12,293 bases of DNA from Candidatus Zhuqueibacterota bacterium (GTDB lineage: Bacteria > Zhuqueibacterota > Zhuqueibacteria > Zhuqueibacterales > Zhuqueibacteraceae): NCBI GenBank assembly GCA_013361015.1, contig JABWAN010000063.1, positions 1 through 12,293 of the forward strand. The letters run 5' to 3'. A program made the position numbers and the translations under genes. The notes under the pieces were generated by a model that was given only the letters and a program-made list of their open reading frames with translations, made no database searches and was not told the DNA's origin. Position 1 is the first letter of the stretch; every line of letters starts with the position of its first letter. Positions 6,850 through 12,293 of the stretch are shown here, piece by piece.

Positions 6850-6952
6850 TGTCATCCTGACGATCCCGCGTGGTGGAGCAATGCTCGCCACGCTTTCCTT
6901 TTTGGTTTGTCGCTGCTCGTTCTTGAGTATCTTCTCTGCTTGTTTACCTAGG
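6850..6952 (-). repeat. left copy of an inverted dispersed-type repeat
   Basis: Read on the minus strand this runs CCTAGGTAAACAAG (6952 to 6939), 22 bases, GCAGCGAC, an A-rich stretch with AAAAAGG, and then GGATCGTCAGGATGAC (6866 to 6851). The same blocks in the same order recur on the plus strand at 7183-7290. The two copies are strongly diverged between the conserved blocks. Confidence 0.5.
6868..6904 (+). terminator. orphan terminator-like hairpin
   Basis: GCGTGG (6868-6873) pairs with CCACGC (6888-6893), and GAGCA pairs with TGCTC inside it around a one-base loop, with a small bulge. TTTCCTTTTTT follows. It is a good intrinsic terminator shape on the plus strand, yet no plus-strand gene ends here because the DUF3179 gene runs the other way. 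It could end a short untranslated transcript or belong to the repeat copy in which it lies. Confidence 0.4.
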
Positions 6953-7182
6953 GGCTGGTTCACCGAGCTGACTTAAAGCGCTTCGCAGACTTCAAAAAGC
7001 AAAAACTCGTGCTCTCATGAAACGTGAGAAGCGATGACGATGCGACAACGGTTGTGTCAATCGGAATGATCCTTGGGGAATTTTGAGTTTGGTGTCCGGT
7101 GCTCGGCCGCTTCCTTTTACATGGTACGTTCCGAACGTGCGTTCATGCGCATGGCTCCAAGCCCCCTCGCGCGAAGAGACCA

Positions 7183-7290
7183 CCTAGGTAAACAAGTGAA
7201 AAACGCACCTCGGTGAAGCAGCGACTAAGCATAAAAAAAGAAACCTGGCGTTTTGCGATCATCTTGGTGACGTTGAGAAGCGACGCTGGT
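7183..7290 (+). repeat. right copy of the inverted repeat
   Basis: Begins with CCTAGGTAAACAAG (7183-7196), identical over 14 bases to the left copy in inverse orientation. Then come 21 bases, GCAGCGAC (7218-7225), an A-rich stretch ending AAAAAAAGAAAC, and GATCATCTTGGTGAC (7257-7271), a diverged match to the left copy's GATCGTCAGGATGAC. The outer boundary is uncertain. Confidence 0.45.
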
Positions 7291-7466
7291 ATTTTCACCA
7301 CTAGTGAATGCAGCCGCGCCGTGTGGAATAAGATTTCAGCGGGAAGCGAGACCGCAGAGACATGTGCAATGCTTTGTTTTTGCCGCATCGGCTTTGCCGG
7401 CGCCGAGGACGAGCGCGAAGCGCTTTAAATCTCGTGTGCGGCAGGCATTAGGCAACGAAAATATGC

Positions 7467-7496
7467 TTGACTCTGGCGAAGCTTTGTTTGTACATT
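7467..7496 (+). promoter_or_regulatory. candidate promoter of the HNH gene
   Basis: TTGACT (7467-7472, 5/6) and TACATT (7491-7496, 4/6) are separated by 18 bases. They lie 17 bases before ATG 7514 and 44 before ATG 7541. Transcription would start near 7503, which leaves room for a leader only if translation begins at 7541. Confidence 0.4.
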
Positions 7497-7540
7497 CAGC
7501 AACTTTTTAAACGATGATAGACGTTATTCACGGGCGTGCA

Positions 7541-8053
7541 ATGGCATCTCTGAATCGAAACGTGCTCATCGTGAATCAGAACTACGAGCCGATGAGCGTG
7601 ATCACCGCGAAAAAAGCGGTGGTGTTGATTTACTTGGGCAAGGCCGAGATTATCGAGCGGCATCCGAGACTGGAAATTCGTTCGGTGCGCACGGCCATGC
7701 CCTTTCCGAGCATCGTGCGCTTGATTTCGTTCATCCACATTCCGCGTAAACGCGTGGTGCTTTCGCGCAAAAACATTATCAAGCGTGACAGCGGTCGTTG
7801 CCAATATTGCGGCTCGCTACAAAAGCCGCTGACCGTCGATCACGTGTTGCCGAAGAATCGCGGCGGTGAAGACTCATGGGAGAATTTGGTGTGTGCGTGT
7901 GTGTGGTGCAACAATCGCAAAGGCAATCGCACGCCCGAAGAAGCGCGAATGCCGTTGCTGCGCCGGCCGCAACGTCCGAATCACATCTTTTTCATGCAGC
8001 ATTTCGTGGGAGTCGTTGACGAGCGTTGGAAACCTTACTTGTTTATGAACTAG
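7541..8053 (+). CDS. HNH endonuclease-family protein
   Basis: This 170-residue protein opens with LNRNVLIVNQNYEP and VITAKKAVVLIYLGKAEII, the usual N-terminal domain of this chromosomal HNH family. An HNH zinc-finger nuclease fold follows: CQYC (C87, C90), the catalytic-region DH in LTVDHVLPKNRGG (D100, H101), and CVWC-NNRKGNRTP (C120, C123, then Asn). All expected metal ligands and the HNH His are present, so it should be active. The family is widespread as single genes outside restriction operons and its biological role is not settled. ATG 7541 is preferred because relatives begin immediately before LNRNVL. ATG 7514, nine codons upstream, is the alternative; neither has an obvious SD. It is probably monocistronic, with a promoter at 7467 and hairpins downstream. 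Confidence 0.88.
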   Translation: MASLNRNVLIVNQNYEPMSVITAKKAVVLIYLGKAEIIERHPRLEIRSVRTAMPFPSIVRLISFIHIPRKRVVLSRKNIIKRDSGRCQYCGSLQKPLTVDHVLPKNRGGEDSWENLVCACVWCNNRKGNRTPEEARMPLLRRPQRPNHIFFMQHFVGVVDERWKPYLFMN

Positions 8054-8072
8054 GCCACTCTCGTCGTTACGC

Positions 8073-8101
8073 CTCGGTTGCTGCACGGAAAAGCAGCCGA
8101 G
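8073..8101 (+). other. hairpin just after the HNH gene
   Basis: CTCGGTTGCT pairs with AGCAGCCGAG over ten positions (one G-T wobble) around a nine-base loop. It starts 20 bases after the HNH stop. There is no T-run directly after it, so it may stabilise the mRNA 3' end rather than terminate; the better terminator is the next hairpin. Confidence 0.45.
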
Positions 8102-8112
8102 ATCATTAAACG

Positions 8113-8169
8113 ATGCGTCCTCGGCTTGGGTGCATTTGAAAGAGCAGGCACGAGACGCATTTTGTTTTT
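8113..8169 (+). terminator. intrinsic terminator of the HNH gene
   Basis: ATGCGTC (8113-8119) pairs with GACGCAT (8154-8160), extended inward by TCG/CGA and TGC/GCA with bulges. TTTTGTTTTT follows at once. Position and T-tract fit a rho-independent terminator for the HNH transcript. Confidence 0.5.
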
Positions 8170-8180
8170 CGTCATAATTC

Positions 8181-8216
8181 AGACCTTCCAGGTCTATAAG
8201 GCCGGGAAGGTCTTTT
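8181..8216 (+). terminator. second hairpin with T-run in the trpS leader, with an alternative fold
   Basis: AGACCTTCC (8181-8189) pairs perfectly with GGAAGGTCT (8205-8213), followed by TTT. The left arm can instead fold on its own as AGACCT-TCC-AGGTCT (8181-8195), which excludes the longer stem. It could be a second terminator, a trpS attenuator, or a palindromic dispersed repeat. No Trp-rich leader peptide is visible. It ends 32 bases before the trpS start. Confidence 0.45.
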
Positions 8217-8248
8217 CACGTTTAATCTTGAAAGTTTTTTTACTCTTG

Positions 8249-9238
8249 ATGAACAAACGACGCATTCTCAGCGGTATGCGTCCGACCGGTCGCCTGCACA
8301 TCGGCCACTACGTCGGCGCGCTCGAAAACTGGGTTCAACTTCAAAAAGAATTCCACAACTTTCATCTCATCGCAGATTACCATTCGCTGACCACCACGCT
8401 CGACACCTCCGCGTTTTATGAAAACACCATCGATATGGTGATCGACTGGCTGGCCGCCGGCATCCTGCCCGAACAAAGCCCCATCTTCCGGCAATCGCAA
8501 ATCAAAGAGCATGCGGAATTGTACCTCATCTTCGGCATGCTCATCACCAAAGAGCGCTTGGAAAGAAATCCCACGCTCAAAGAGCAAGCCCGTGATCTGC
8601 AATTGGACACGCTCATCTACGGGCATCTCGGCTATCCAGTGTTGCAGGCCGCGGACATTCTGCTCTATAAGGGCGACCTCGTGCCTGTGGGCGAAGATCA
8701 AGCGCCGCACGTGGAGATCACACGTGAGATTGCGCGAAAATTCAACAATAGCTATGGGCGTGTGTTCCCCGAGCCGGAAGTACGCCTCACGCAATTCGCG
8801 CGTTTGCCGGGGCTTGATGGCGATGCGAAGATGAGCAAGTCGCTCGGCAACACGATTTTGCTCTCCGACCCACTGCCGGAGGTGCAGGGCAAACTGCGCA
8901 AAGCCGTAACCGATCCCCAGAAAATTCGCAAGGGCGATCCGGGCCGCCCCGATATTTGCCTGGTTTTCACTTATCATAAAAAATTCAATCCGAATGAAAC
9001 GGGCGAGATACGTAGCGGCTGCGAAAGCGGCGCGCTCGGATGCGTGGAGTGCAAGAATCGTTGTGCGAATCGCATCGCGGAATTTTTGGCGCCGATGCAA
9101 GAGAAACGCGCACACTACGAGGCACATCTCGATGAAGTGAAAGACATTCTGCACCGGGGCGAAGCCGTGGCGCGCGCGGAAGCGCAGAAAACCATGGACG
9201 AAGTGCGCAATGCCATGCAATTGGGTGTGATTGAATAA
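8249..9238 (+). CDS. trpS: tryptophanyl-tRNA synthetase
   Basis: A class I aminoacyl-tRNA synthetase of 329 residues, normal for TrpRS, that charges tRNA-Trp with tryptophan using ATP in the cytoplasm. It begins MNKRRILSGMRPTGRLHIGHYVG (ATP-binding HIGH at residues 17-20). It contains LGYPVLQAADILLY and VPVGEDQAPHVEITREIA of the Trp-binding region, and the KMSKS loop at 194-198 (AKMSKSLGN). The C-terminal anticodon-binding part has the CESGALGCVECK segment. ATG 8249 is chosen because it gives the canonical N-terminus; the open frame to 8078 runs through the leader hairpins. No clear SD is present. It probably heads the trpS-scpA-scpB cluster, although a large palindrome separates it from scpA. 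Confidence 0.97.
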   Translation: MNKRRILSGMRPTGRLHIGHYVGALENWVQLQKEFHNFHLIADYHSLTTTLDTSAFYENTIDMVIDWLAAGILPEQSPIFRQSQIKEHAELYLIFGMLITKERLERNPTLKEQARDLQLDTLIYGHLGYPVLQAADILLYKGDLVPVGEDQAPHVEITREIARKFNNSYGRVFPEPEVRLTQFARLPGLDGDAKMSKSLGNTILLSDPLPEVQGKLRKAVTDPQKIRKGDPGRPDICLVFTYHKKFNPNETGEIRSGCESGALGCVECKNRCANRIAEFLAPMQEKRAHYEAHLDEVKDILHRGEAVARAEAQKTMDEVRNAMQLGVIE

Positions 9239-9251
9239 ACCCCACCGTCCT

Positions 9252-9323
9252 TGTCATTCCGTAGGAATCTTTTTCAGATCTGGCGGCCACTCCCAGTGCC
9301 AAAAGGATTCTTTCAGAATGACA
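9252..9323. repeat. 72-base palindromic element between trpS and scpA
   Basis: TGTCATTC (9252-9259) pairs with GAATGACA (9316-9323). Inside, GAATC pairs with GATTC, and a T-run (9270-9274) faces AAAA (9301-9304), leaving symmetric five-base internal loops. The GTCATTC...GAATGAC arms resemble intergenic palindromic repeats that recur in many bacterial genomes. It could act as an mRNA processing or terminator structure between trpS and scpA, or be a non-autonomous mobile repeat. Confidence 0.6.
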
Positions 9324-9356
9324 TGTTGATGAGAAGGAATCCGGACGAAGCACTTT

Positions 9357-10073
9357 ATGGCGTATCGTGTCAAACTGAACATGTTCGAGGGTCCGCTCGA
9401 CCTTCTGCTGTTTCTGATTAAAAAAGAAGAAGTCGATATCTACGACATTCCGATTGCCGAAATCACGCGGCAGTTTTTGGAATACGTCGAGATCATCACC
9501 TTGCTGGATTTGGAGACTGCGGGCGATTTCATTTTGGTCGCAGCCACCTTGATTCGCATCAAAGCGCAAATGCTCCTGCCCAAAAATCCCGAAGAGGGTG
9601 AGGAAGAGGAAGAAGACCCGCGGCAAGAGCTGGTGCGCCGGCTGCTCGAATATCAACAATTCAAAGAAGTGGCTTTGCAGTTCGGCGAATTGGAAGTGCG
9701 GCAGCGCGATTTTTTTCGTCGCGGTTTTTTCGACTATGATTTCAGCGACGCCGAGCCGGAGTTTGTGCCGAATACGAGCAACCTCACGCTCTTCGATCTC
9801 ATGGCCGCGTTCAAACGTGTGCTCATGCGTGTGCCGAAAGAAACGCAGCATCGCATCGAGCAAGTTCCTGTGACCATCGACGATCAAATCGACTATATAC
9901 TGCAGGAAATCGAAGTCGAGCGCCAGTTGTTGTTCGTTAATCTGCTGCAAAAGCTGCCCGGCAAGATTTACATGATCGTGACCTTCATTGCCTTGTTGGA
10001 AATGATGCGTCGCGGTTTGATCGAGGCCACGCAATCAAGCCCCTATGGAGAAATTTGGATTCGCAAAACTTGA
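9357..10073 (+). CDS. scpA: segregation and condensation protein A (kleisin)
   Basis: A 238-residue kleisin subunit of the bacterial Smc-ScpAB condensin, which bridges the Smc ATPase heads and binds ScpB on the nucleoid. The N-terminus is canonical (YRVKLNMFEGPLDLLLFLI, then IPIAEITRQFLEYV), followed by FILVAATLIRIKAQMLLP, the Smc-neck-binding helices. An acidic linker (EEGEEEEEDPRQEL) leads to the ScpB-binding middle. The C-terminal winged-helix domain ends VTFIALLEMMRRGLIEATQ. Length is normal. The stop TGA overlaps the scpB ATG (TGATG at 10071-10075), indicating translational coupling and balanced production. Confidence 0.96.
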   Translation: MAYRVKLNMFEGPLDLLLFLIKKEEVDIYDIPIAEITRQFLEYVEIITLLDLETAGDFILVAATLIRIKAQMLLPKNPEEGEEEEEDPRQELVRRLLEYQQFKEVALQFGELEVRQRDFFRRGFFDYDFSDAEPEFVPNTSNLTLFDLMAAFKRVLMRVPKETQHRIEQVPVTIDDQIDYILQEIEVERQLLFVNLLQKLPGKIYMIVTFIALLEMMRRGLIEATQSSPYGEIWIRKT

Positions 10074-12100
10074 TGGACTCAAACGACCTCAAACGCGTGA
10101 TCGAAGCGCTCATCTTTGCTGCCGACGCGCCTTTGACGCCGGAGCGCATTCGCGAGACGCTGGAAACGTGCAGCGATGAAGAGCTTGCGCAAACCGTCGA
10201 AACCTTGAACAGCGAGTATGCCGCCTCCGGCCATGCGTTTATGATTCGCCACGTAGCCGGCGGTTACCAAGTGACCACGCGCCCGCAATTCAGCAATTGG
10301 ATCAAGAAGCTTTACCTCGGCCGGCAGAAGACGCGTTTGTCCCAGGCCGCGTTGGAATCGCTCGCGATCATTGCCTTCAAACAACCGATCAGCCGCGTGG
10401 ATATTGCGCAGATTCGCGGCGTTAATTCCGACGCCGTAATCGGCACTTTGCTCGAGCGCAAGCTCGTGACCATCAGCGGCCGCTCCGAGGCCGTTGGCCG
10501 CCCGTTGCTCTACAGCACCACGCCGGAGTTTATGGAATTTTTCGGCATCAATGATTTGGCGGAATTGCCCAAGCCGCGCGAGATTGAAGAGTTGATCGGC
10601 AAAGAAGGCATGCCCGAAGAAGTGCTGCAAGCTTTGAGCAGCGACAAGCAACTCAAGCTGCCCATCAGCTTCGAGCCGGAAGCTGCGGTGGAGAATATCA
10701 ATCTGCCACTGCTCATGCCGGTCGCAACCGAGGCCGCAGCGGAACAAGCCGAAGCCACGGTGCTTGAGAACGTGATCACAGAAGAACCCGCGGCTCTCAT
10801 GGAAAAATCCGATGAGCCGGTTTTATCTTCCGCAGCGGATGCTGCCGATTCCGCCGACTTCGAGCAGAAGGCCGAGACCGCTCCTTTTGTCCCAGAAGAA
10901 GTGCCGAATGAAGCAGCAGCATCGACTTCTGATGAACTAGCTGAAGATTTTTTCGCTTCTTCTGTTGTGGGGGAAGATTCGCAGAGTGAAGAAGAGCCTT
11001 CGACGATTGGTTTGCAGGAGGAAGCGACTTCCCTTGATACCGTTAGCGAGTCGCCGGTTTCAGTTGAGGCCGCAATGCCGGAGGCTGTGTTGCCACAACT
11101 AGAGGCAGAAATGCCTGCGCCGGCTGTTCCTCAAAAGAAAAAGGAGCGCAAACGCGGCAAGCGCGCGACAACGATTGTTGATGATGTCGATGGCCGCATG
11201 GACGCTGTGACGCCGCAAGCCGAAAGCGAGGCGCTCGCGGTTGAGACTCCGGCGGAAGATTTCGTCGCAGAAGAAGAAAGCGCGTCGCAAGCTTCGGATT
11301 TGGCCGGCGAGGTTGTGGAAGGCGCTACCGAGGCCTCAAATTCGGAAGCGCCGGCTGAAGCCGATTCTTCTGAAACGCAAGCTGCGCCCGCACTCGAAGC
11401 GCTGCCGGCCACGGAGCTCGAACTTGATGTCGTTGCGATTGCGGAAGATGTGCTCGAACCCGATCCGGAGGAGCAATCGTTTGCGGTCTCCGAAGTTGAG
11501 CCTGTGACCGAACCGGTTGTGGTGGAAAACAGCGCAACCGAAAATCTCAAAATTGCCGTGCCGTTGCACGAAGAGACCACGATGGATTCGTTGCCAGAAT
11601 TATCCGAGCCGCAAGTTGTGGAAGTTTCGCACGACGAGGCAGCAACGATCGTCGTGCCGGCAATTGCTGAGGGTGAATTGCAGGAACTCGACTCATGGCC
11701 GGAGGTAACGGAAGTGCAAGTCGAAGAGCCGGTGAATTTCTCGGAAGCGTTGGCTCCAATCGCGTTGTCTACAAATGACCGTGACGATGAGGCGACAACA
11801 TTCATCGAAGCTGCAACGCACGGGTTCGAGAGCGCGCCATTCGCACCAGAAGAGCCTTTGGTAGTCGGACCTGTTGCGGAATTTGAGCCTGCTTTAGCAG
11901 AAACGCTGGTTGCCTCAGAAGCTGTCATGCTTGCCGCCTCGCCAAGTAATGTTACTGAAGAAACGGCTCCGCAGATTATTGCGACGCCGGAGAACGGCGA
12001 GCAAATGCGCGCGGGCCTCACAATAGAGGAGGCTGCCGTCGATTTGGCGCGGCGCGAATCCGAGGCCACATATGAGGAAGAACCACGTTTTTTCGTATGA
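10073..12100 (+). CDS. scpB: segregation and condensation protein B with a very long acidic C-terminal extension
   Basis: The first ~185 residues are a normal ScpB: two winged-helix domains with the conserved RLSQAALESLAIIAFKQPIS, RGVNSDAVIGTLLE and SEAVGRPLLYSTTPEF segments. ScpB dimers bind ScpA in the Smc condensin complex. The predicted protein is 675 residues where ScpB is usually about 180-220. Residues from about 200 on are a low-complexity, strongly acidic Glu/Ala/Val/Pro/Ser tail with no recognisable fold. It is interrupted by one basic patch (KKKERKRGKR, about residues 354-363) and contains APFxPEE twice (270-276 and 588-594). ATG 10073 is chosen for its TGATG overlap with scpA; a TTG at 10055 in frame is less likely. 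The tail is in frame without stops and ends with ATGA overlap to the next ORF, so it appears genuinely translated. Confidence 0.95.
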   Translation: MDSNDLKRVIEALIFAADAPLTPERIRETLETCSDEELAQTVETLNSEYAASGHAFMIRHVAGGYQVTTRPQFSNWIKKLYLGRQKTRLSQAALESLAIIAFKQPISRVDIAQIRGVNSDAVIGTLLERKLVTISGRSEAVGRPLLYSTTPEFMEFFGINDLAELPKPREIEELIGKEGMPEEVLQALSSDKQLKLPISFEPEAAVENINLPLLMPVATEAAAEQAEATVLENVITEEPAALMEKSDEPVLSSAADAADSADFEQKAETAPFVPEEVPNEAAASTSDELAEDFFASSVVGEDSQSEEEPSTIGLQEEATSLDTVSESPVSVEAAMPEAVLPQLEAEMPAPAVPQKKKERKRGKRATTIVDDVDGRMDAVTPQAESEALAVETPAEDFVAEEESASQASDLAGEVVEGATEASNSEAPAEADSSETQAAPALEALPATELELDVVAIAEDVLEPDPEEQSFAVSEVEPVTEPVVVENSATENLKIAVPLHEETTMDSLPELSEPQVVEVSHDEAATIVVPAIAEGELQELDSWPEVTEVQVEEPVNFSEALAPIALSTNDRDDEATTFIEAATHGFESAPFAPEEPLVVGPVAEFEPALAETLVASEAVMLAASPSNVTEETAPQIIATPENGEQMRAGLTIEEAAVDLARRESEATYEEEPRFFV

Positions 12101-12222
12101 CCCCGCCGTTGCGCGGGGAATGGGAAGAGGCGCCAGCCGAGGACGAGCGCGGCCTCGTAAGTCTGCTCAAGAGAGCGGTGGGATGGCTGAAGAACACTTT
12201 TCAAAAACTGTTGGGCAGATGA
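12097..12222 (+). CDS. 41-residue predicted amphipathic-helix protein between scpB and the pseudouridine synthase gene
   Basis: An uninterrupted 41-codon frame starts in an ATGA overlap with the scpB stop and ends in an ATGA overlap with the next gene's start, so it joins both neighbours exactly. The N-terminal half is acidic (GEWEEAPAEDE). The C-terminal half, from about residue 20, reads as one cationic amphipathic helix (LVSLLKRAVGW, then LKNTFQKLLGR): Leu/Val/Trp/Phe at helical spacing on one side and Lys/Arg/Gln/Asn on the other. Such helices often bind membranes or protein grooves. I recognise no family. Double stop-start overlap is strong support for translation; function is unknown. 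There is no strong SD, so translation is probably coupled to scpB. Confidence 0.65.
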   Translation: MTPPLRGEWEEAPAEDERGLVSLLKRAVGWLKNTFQKLLGR

Positions 12223-12293
12223 TTCGTCTCAATCGTTTTCTCGCCATGTCCGGCGTGTGCTCGCGGCGCGAAGCCGATCGTTTGATCGAAACC
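12219..12293 (+). CDS. RsuA/RluB-family rRNA pseudouridine synthase, 3' end outside the window
   Basis: Only 25 residues are visible, but they form the characteristic start of the N-terminal S4 RNA-binding domain of this family (IRLNRFLAMSGVCSRREADRLIE). Members isomerise a specific uridine in rRNA; RluB acts on 23S rRNA and RsuA on 16S. The gene order scpA-scpB-rluB is common in bacteria and favours RluB, but the catalytic domain lies beyond the window. Its ATG overlaps the stop of the 41-codon ORF (ATGA at 12219-12222). Confidence 0.85.
   Translation, partial: MIRLNRFLAMSGVCSRREADRLIET

Larger units (their letters stand above)
6633..7513 (+). other. long gene-free region with repeats and hairpins
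   Basis: About 880 bases between the divergently oriented DUF3179 gene (minus) and HNH gene (plus). Several short open frames exist on both strands, but none has family similarity or a convincing start, and they overlap one another. The region holds a dyad at 6810-6826, an orphan terminator-like hairpin at 6868-6904, two inverted copies of a repeat (6850-6952 and 7183-7290), and a promoter near 7467-7496. The size and repeat content suggest decayed or mobile intergenic material rather than a gene. Confidence 0.7.

Noticed and set aside
6655..6963. 102-codon minus-strand open frame upstream of the DUF3179 gene with a hydrophobic stretch
   Set aside because: It runs through the terminator-like hairpin and the repeat copy, has no family match, and its tail resembles translated intergenic repeat sequence rather than a protein.
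7402..7417. A 16-base string (GCCGAGGACGAGCGCG) shared with 12136-12151 inside the 41-codon ORF
   Set aside because: There is no extended similarity on either side. In GC-rich sequence with common Glu/Asp/Arg codons a single such match is weak evidence of a repeat.
8240..9220. Long minus-strand open frame opposite trpS
   Set aside because: The plus strand encodes a textbook TrpRS here; the antisense frame is a composition effect.
11131..12204. Long minus-strand open frame rich in Ser/Thr/Ala opposite the scpB tail
   Set aside because: It is the mirror of a stop-poor, Glu/Ala-rich coding region, has no family similarity or start context, and covers low-complexity sequence only.
1..12293. CRISPR array, tRNA, rRNA or transposase gene
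   Set aside because: No regularly spaced direct repeats, no tRNA cloverleaf, no rRNA-like stretches and no DDE-type or recombinase motifs were seen in any frame.

Overview
The window is a compact bacterial stretch. It has dense genes, ATGA/TGATG overlaps, intrinsic-terminator-like hairpins, and both Shine-Dalgarno and apparently SD-less starts. TGA is used as a normal stop. The gene content (DUF3179 membrane protein, DUF4922/GalT-like protein, HNH protein, HEAT/TPR proteins, a trpS-scpA-scpB-pseudouridine synthase cluster) suggests a free-living bacterium of the FCB group or a neighbouring candidate phylum (KSB1/Calditrichota-like). That placement is an inference from gene content, not a phylogeny.

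Layout. 1-640: 3' part of a HEAT/TPR repeat protein gene. 641-2208: a small toxin-antitoxin island. A VapBC-like module (antitoxin 787-1017, PIN toxin 1014-1424) lies between the HEAT/TPR gene and a roughly 90% identical remnant of that gene's 3' end (1421-1547). Next comes a DUF433 antitoxin gene carrying a (CCATT)n microsatellite. It is followed by its DUF5615 PIN-like toxin partner, which is broken by an in-frame TGA and has no start codon. 2277-3473: a GalT/GDP-L-galactose-phosphorylase-like protein of the HIT superfamily. 3545-5023: an ethanolamine-permease-like APC transporter. 5078-6632 (minus strand): a DUF3179 membrane protein followed by a small TPR protein, probably one operon, convergent with the permease.

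6633-7513 is about 880 bases with no convincing gene. It contains a dyad, an orphan terminator-like hairpin, two inverted copies of what looks like a dispersed repeat, and a promoter for the next gene. 7541-8053: an HNH endonuclease-family protein. Three hairpins at 8073-8216 separate it from trpS (8249-9238). A long palindromic element (9252-9323) precedes scpA.

From 9357 to the end the genes are tightly coupled: scpA overlaps scpB by TGATG, scpB overlaps an unannotated 41-codon ORF by ATGA, and that ORF overlaps a pseudouridine synthase gene by ATGA (cut by the window edge). ScpA and ScpB form the SMC condensin accessory complex. This ScpB carries an unusual acidic tail of about 480 residues.

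The points most worth a second look are the 41-aa amphipathic-helix ORF inside the scpAB cluster, the giant ScpB tail, the microsatellite in the DUF433 antitoxin beside a broken toxin, and the TA module lying between copies of one gene's 3' end. I did not find a convincing wholly new multi-gene system.
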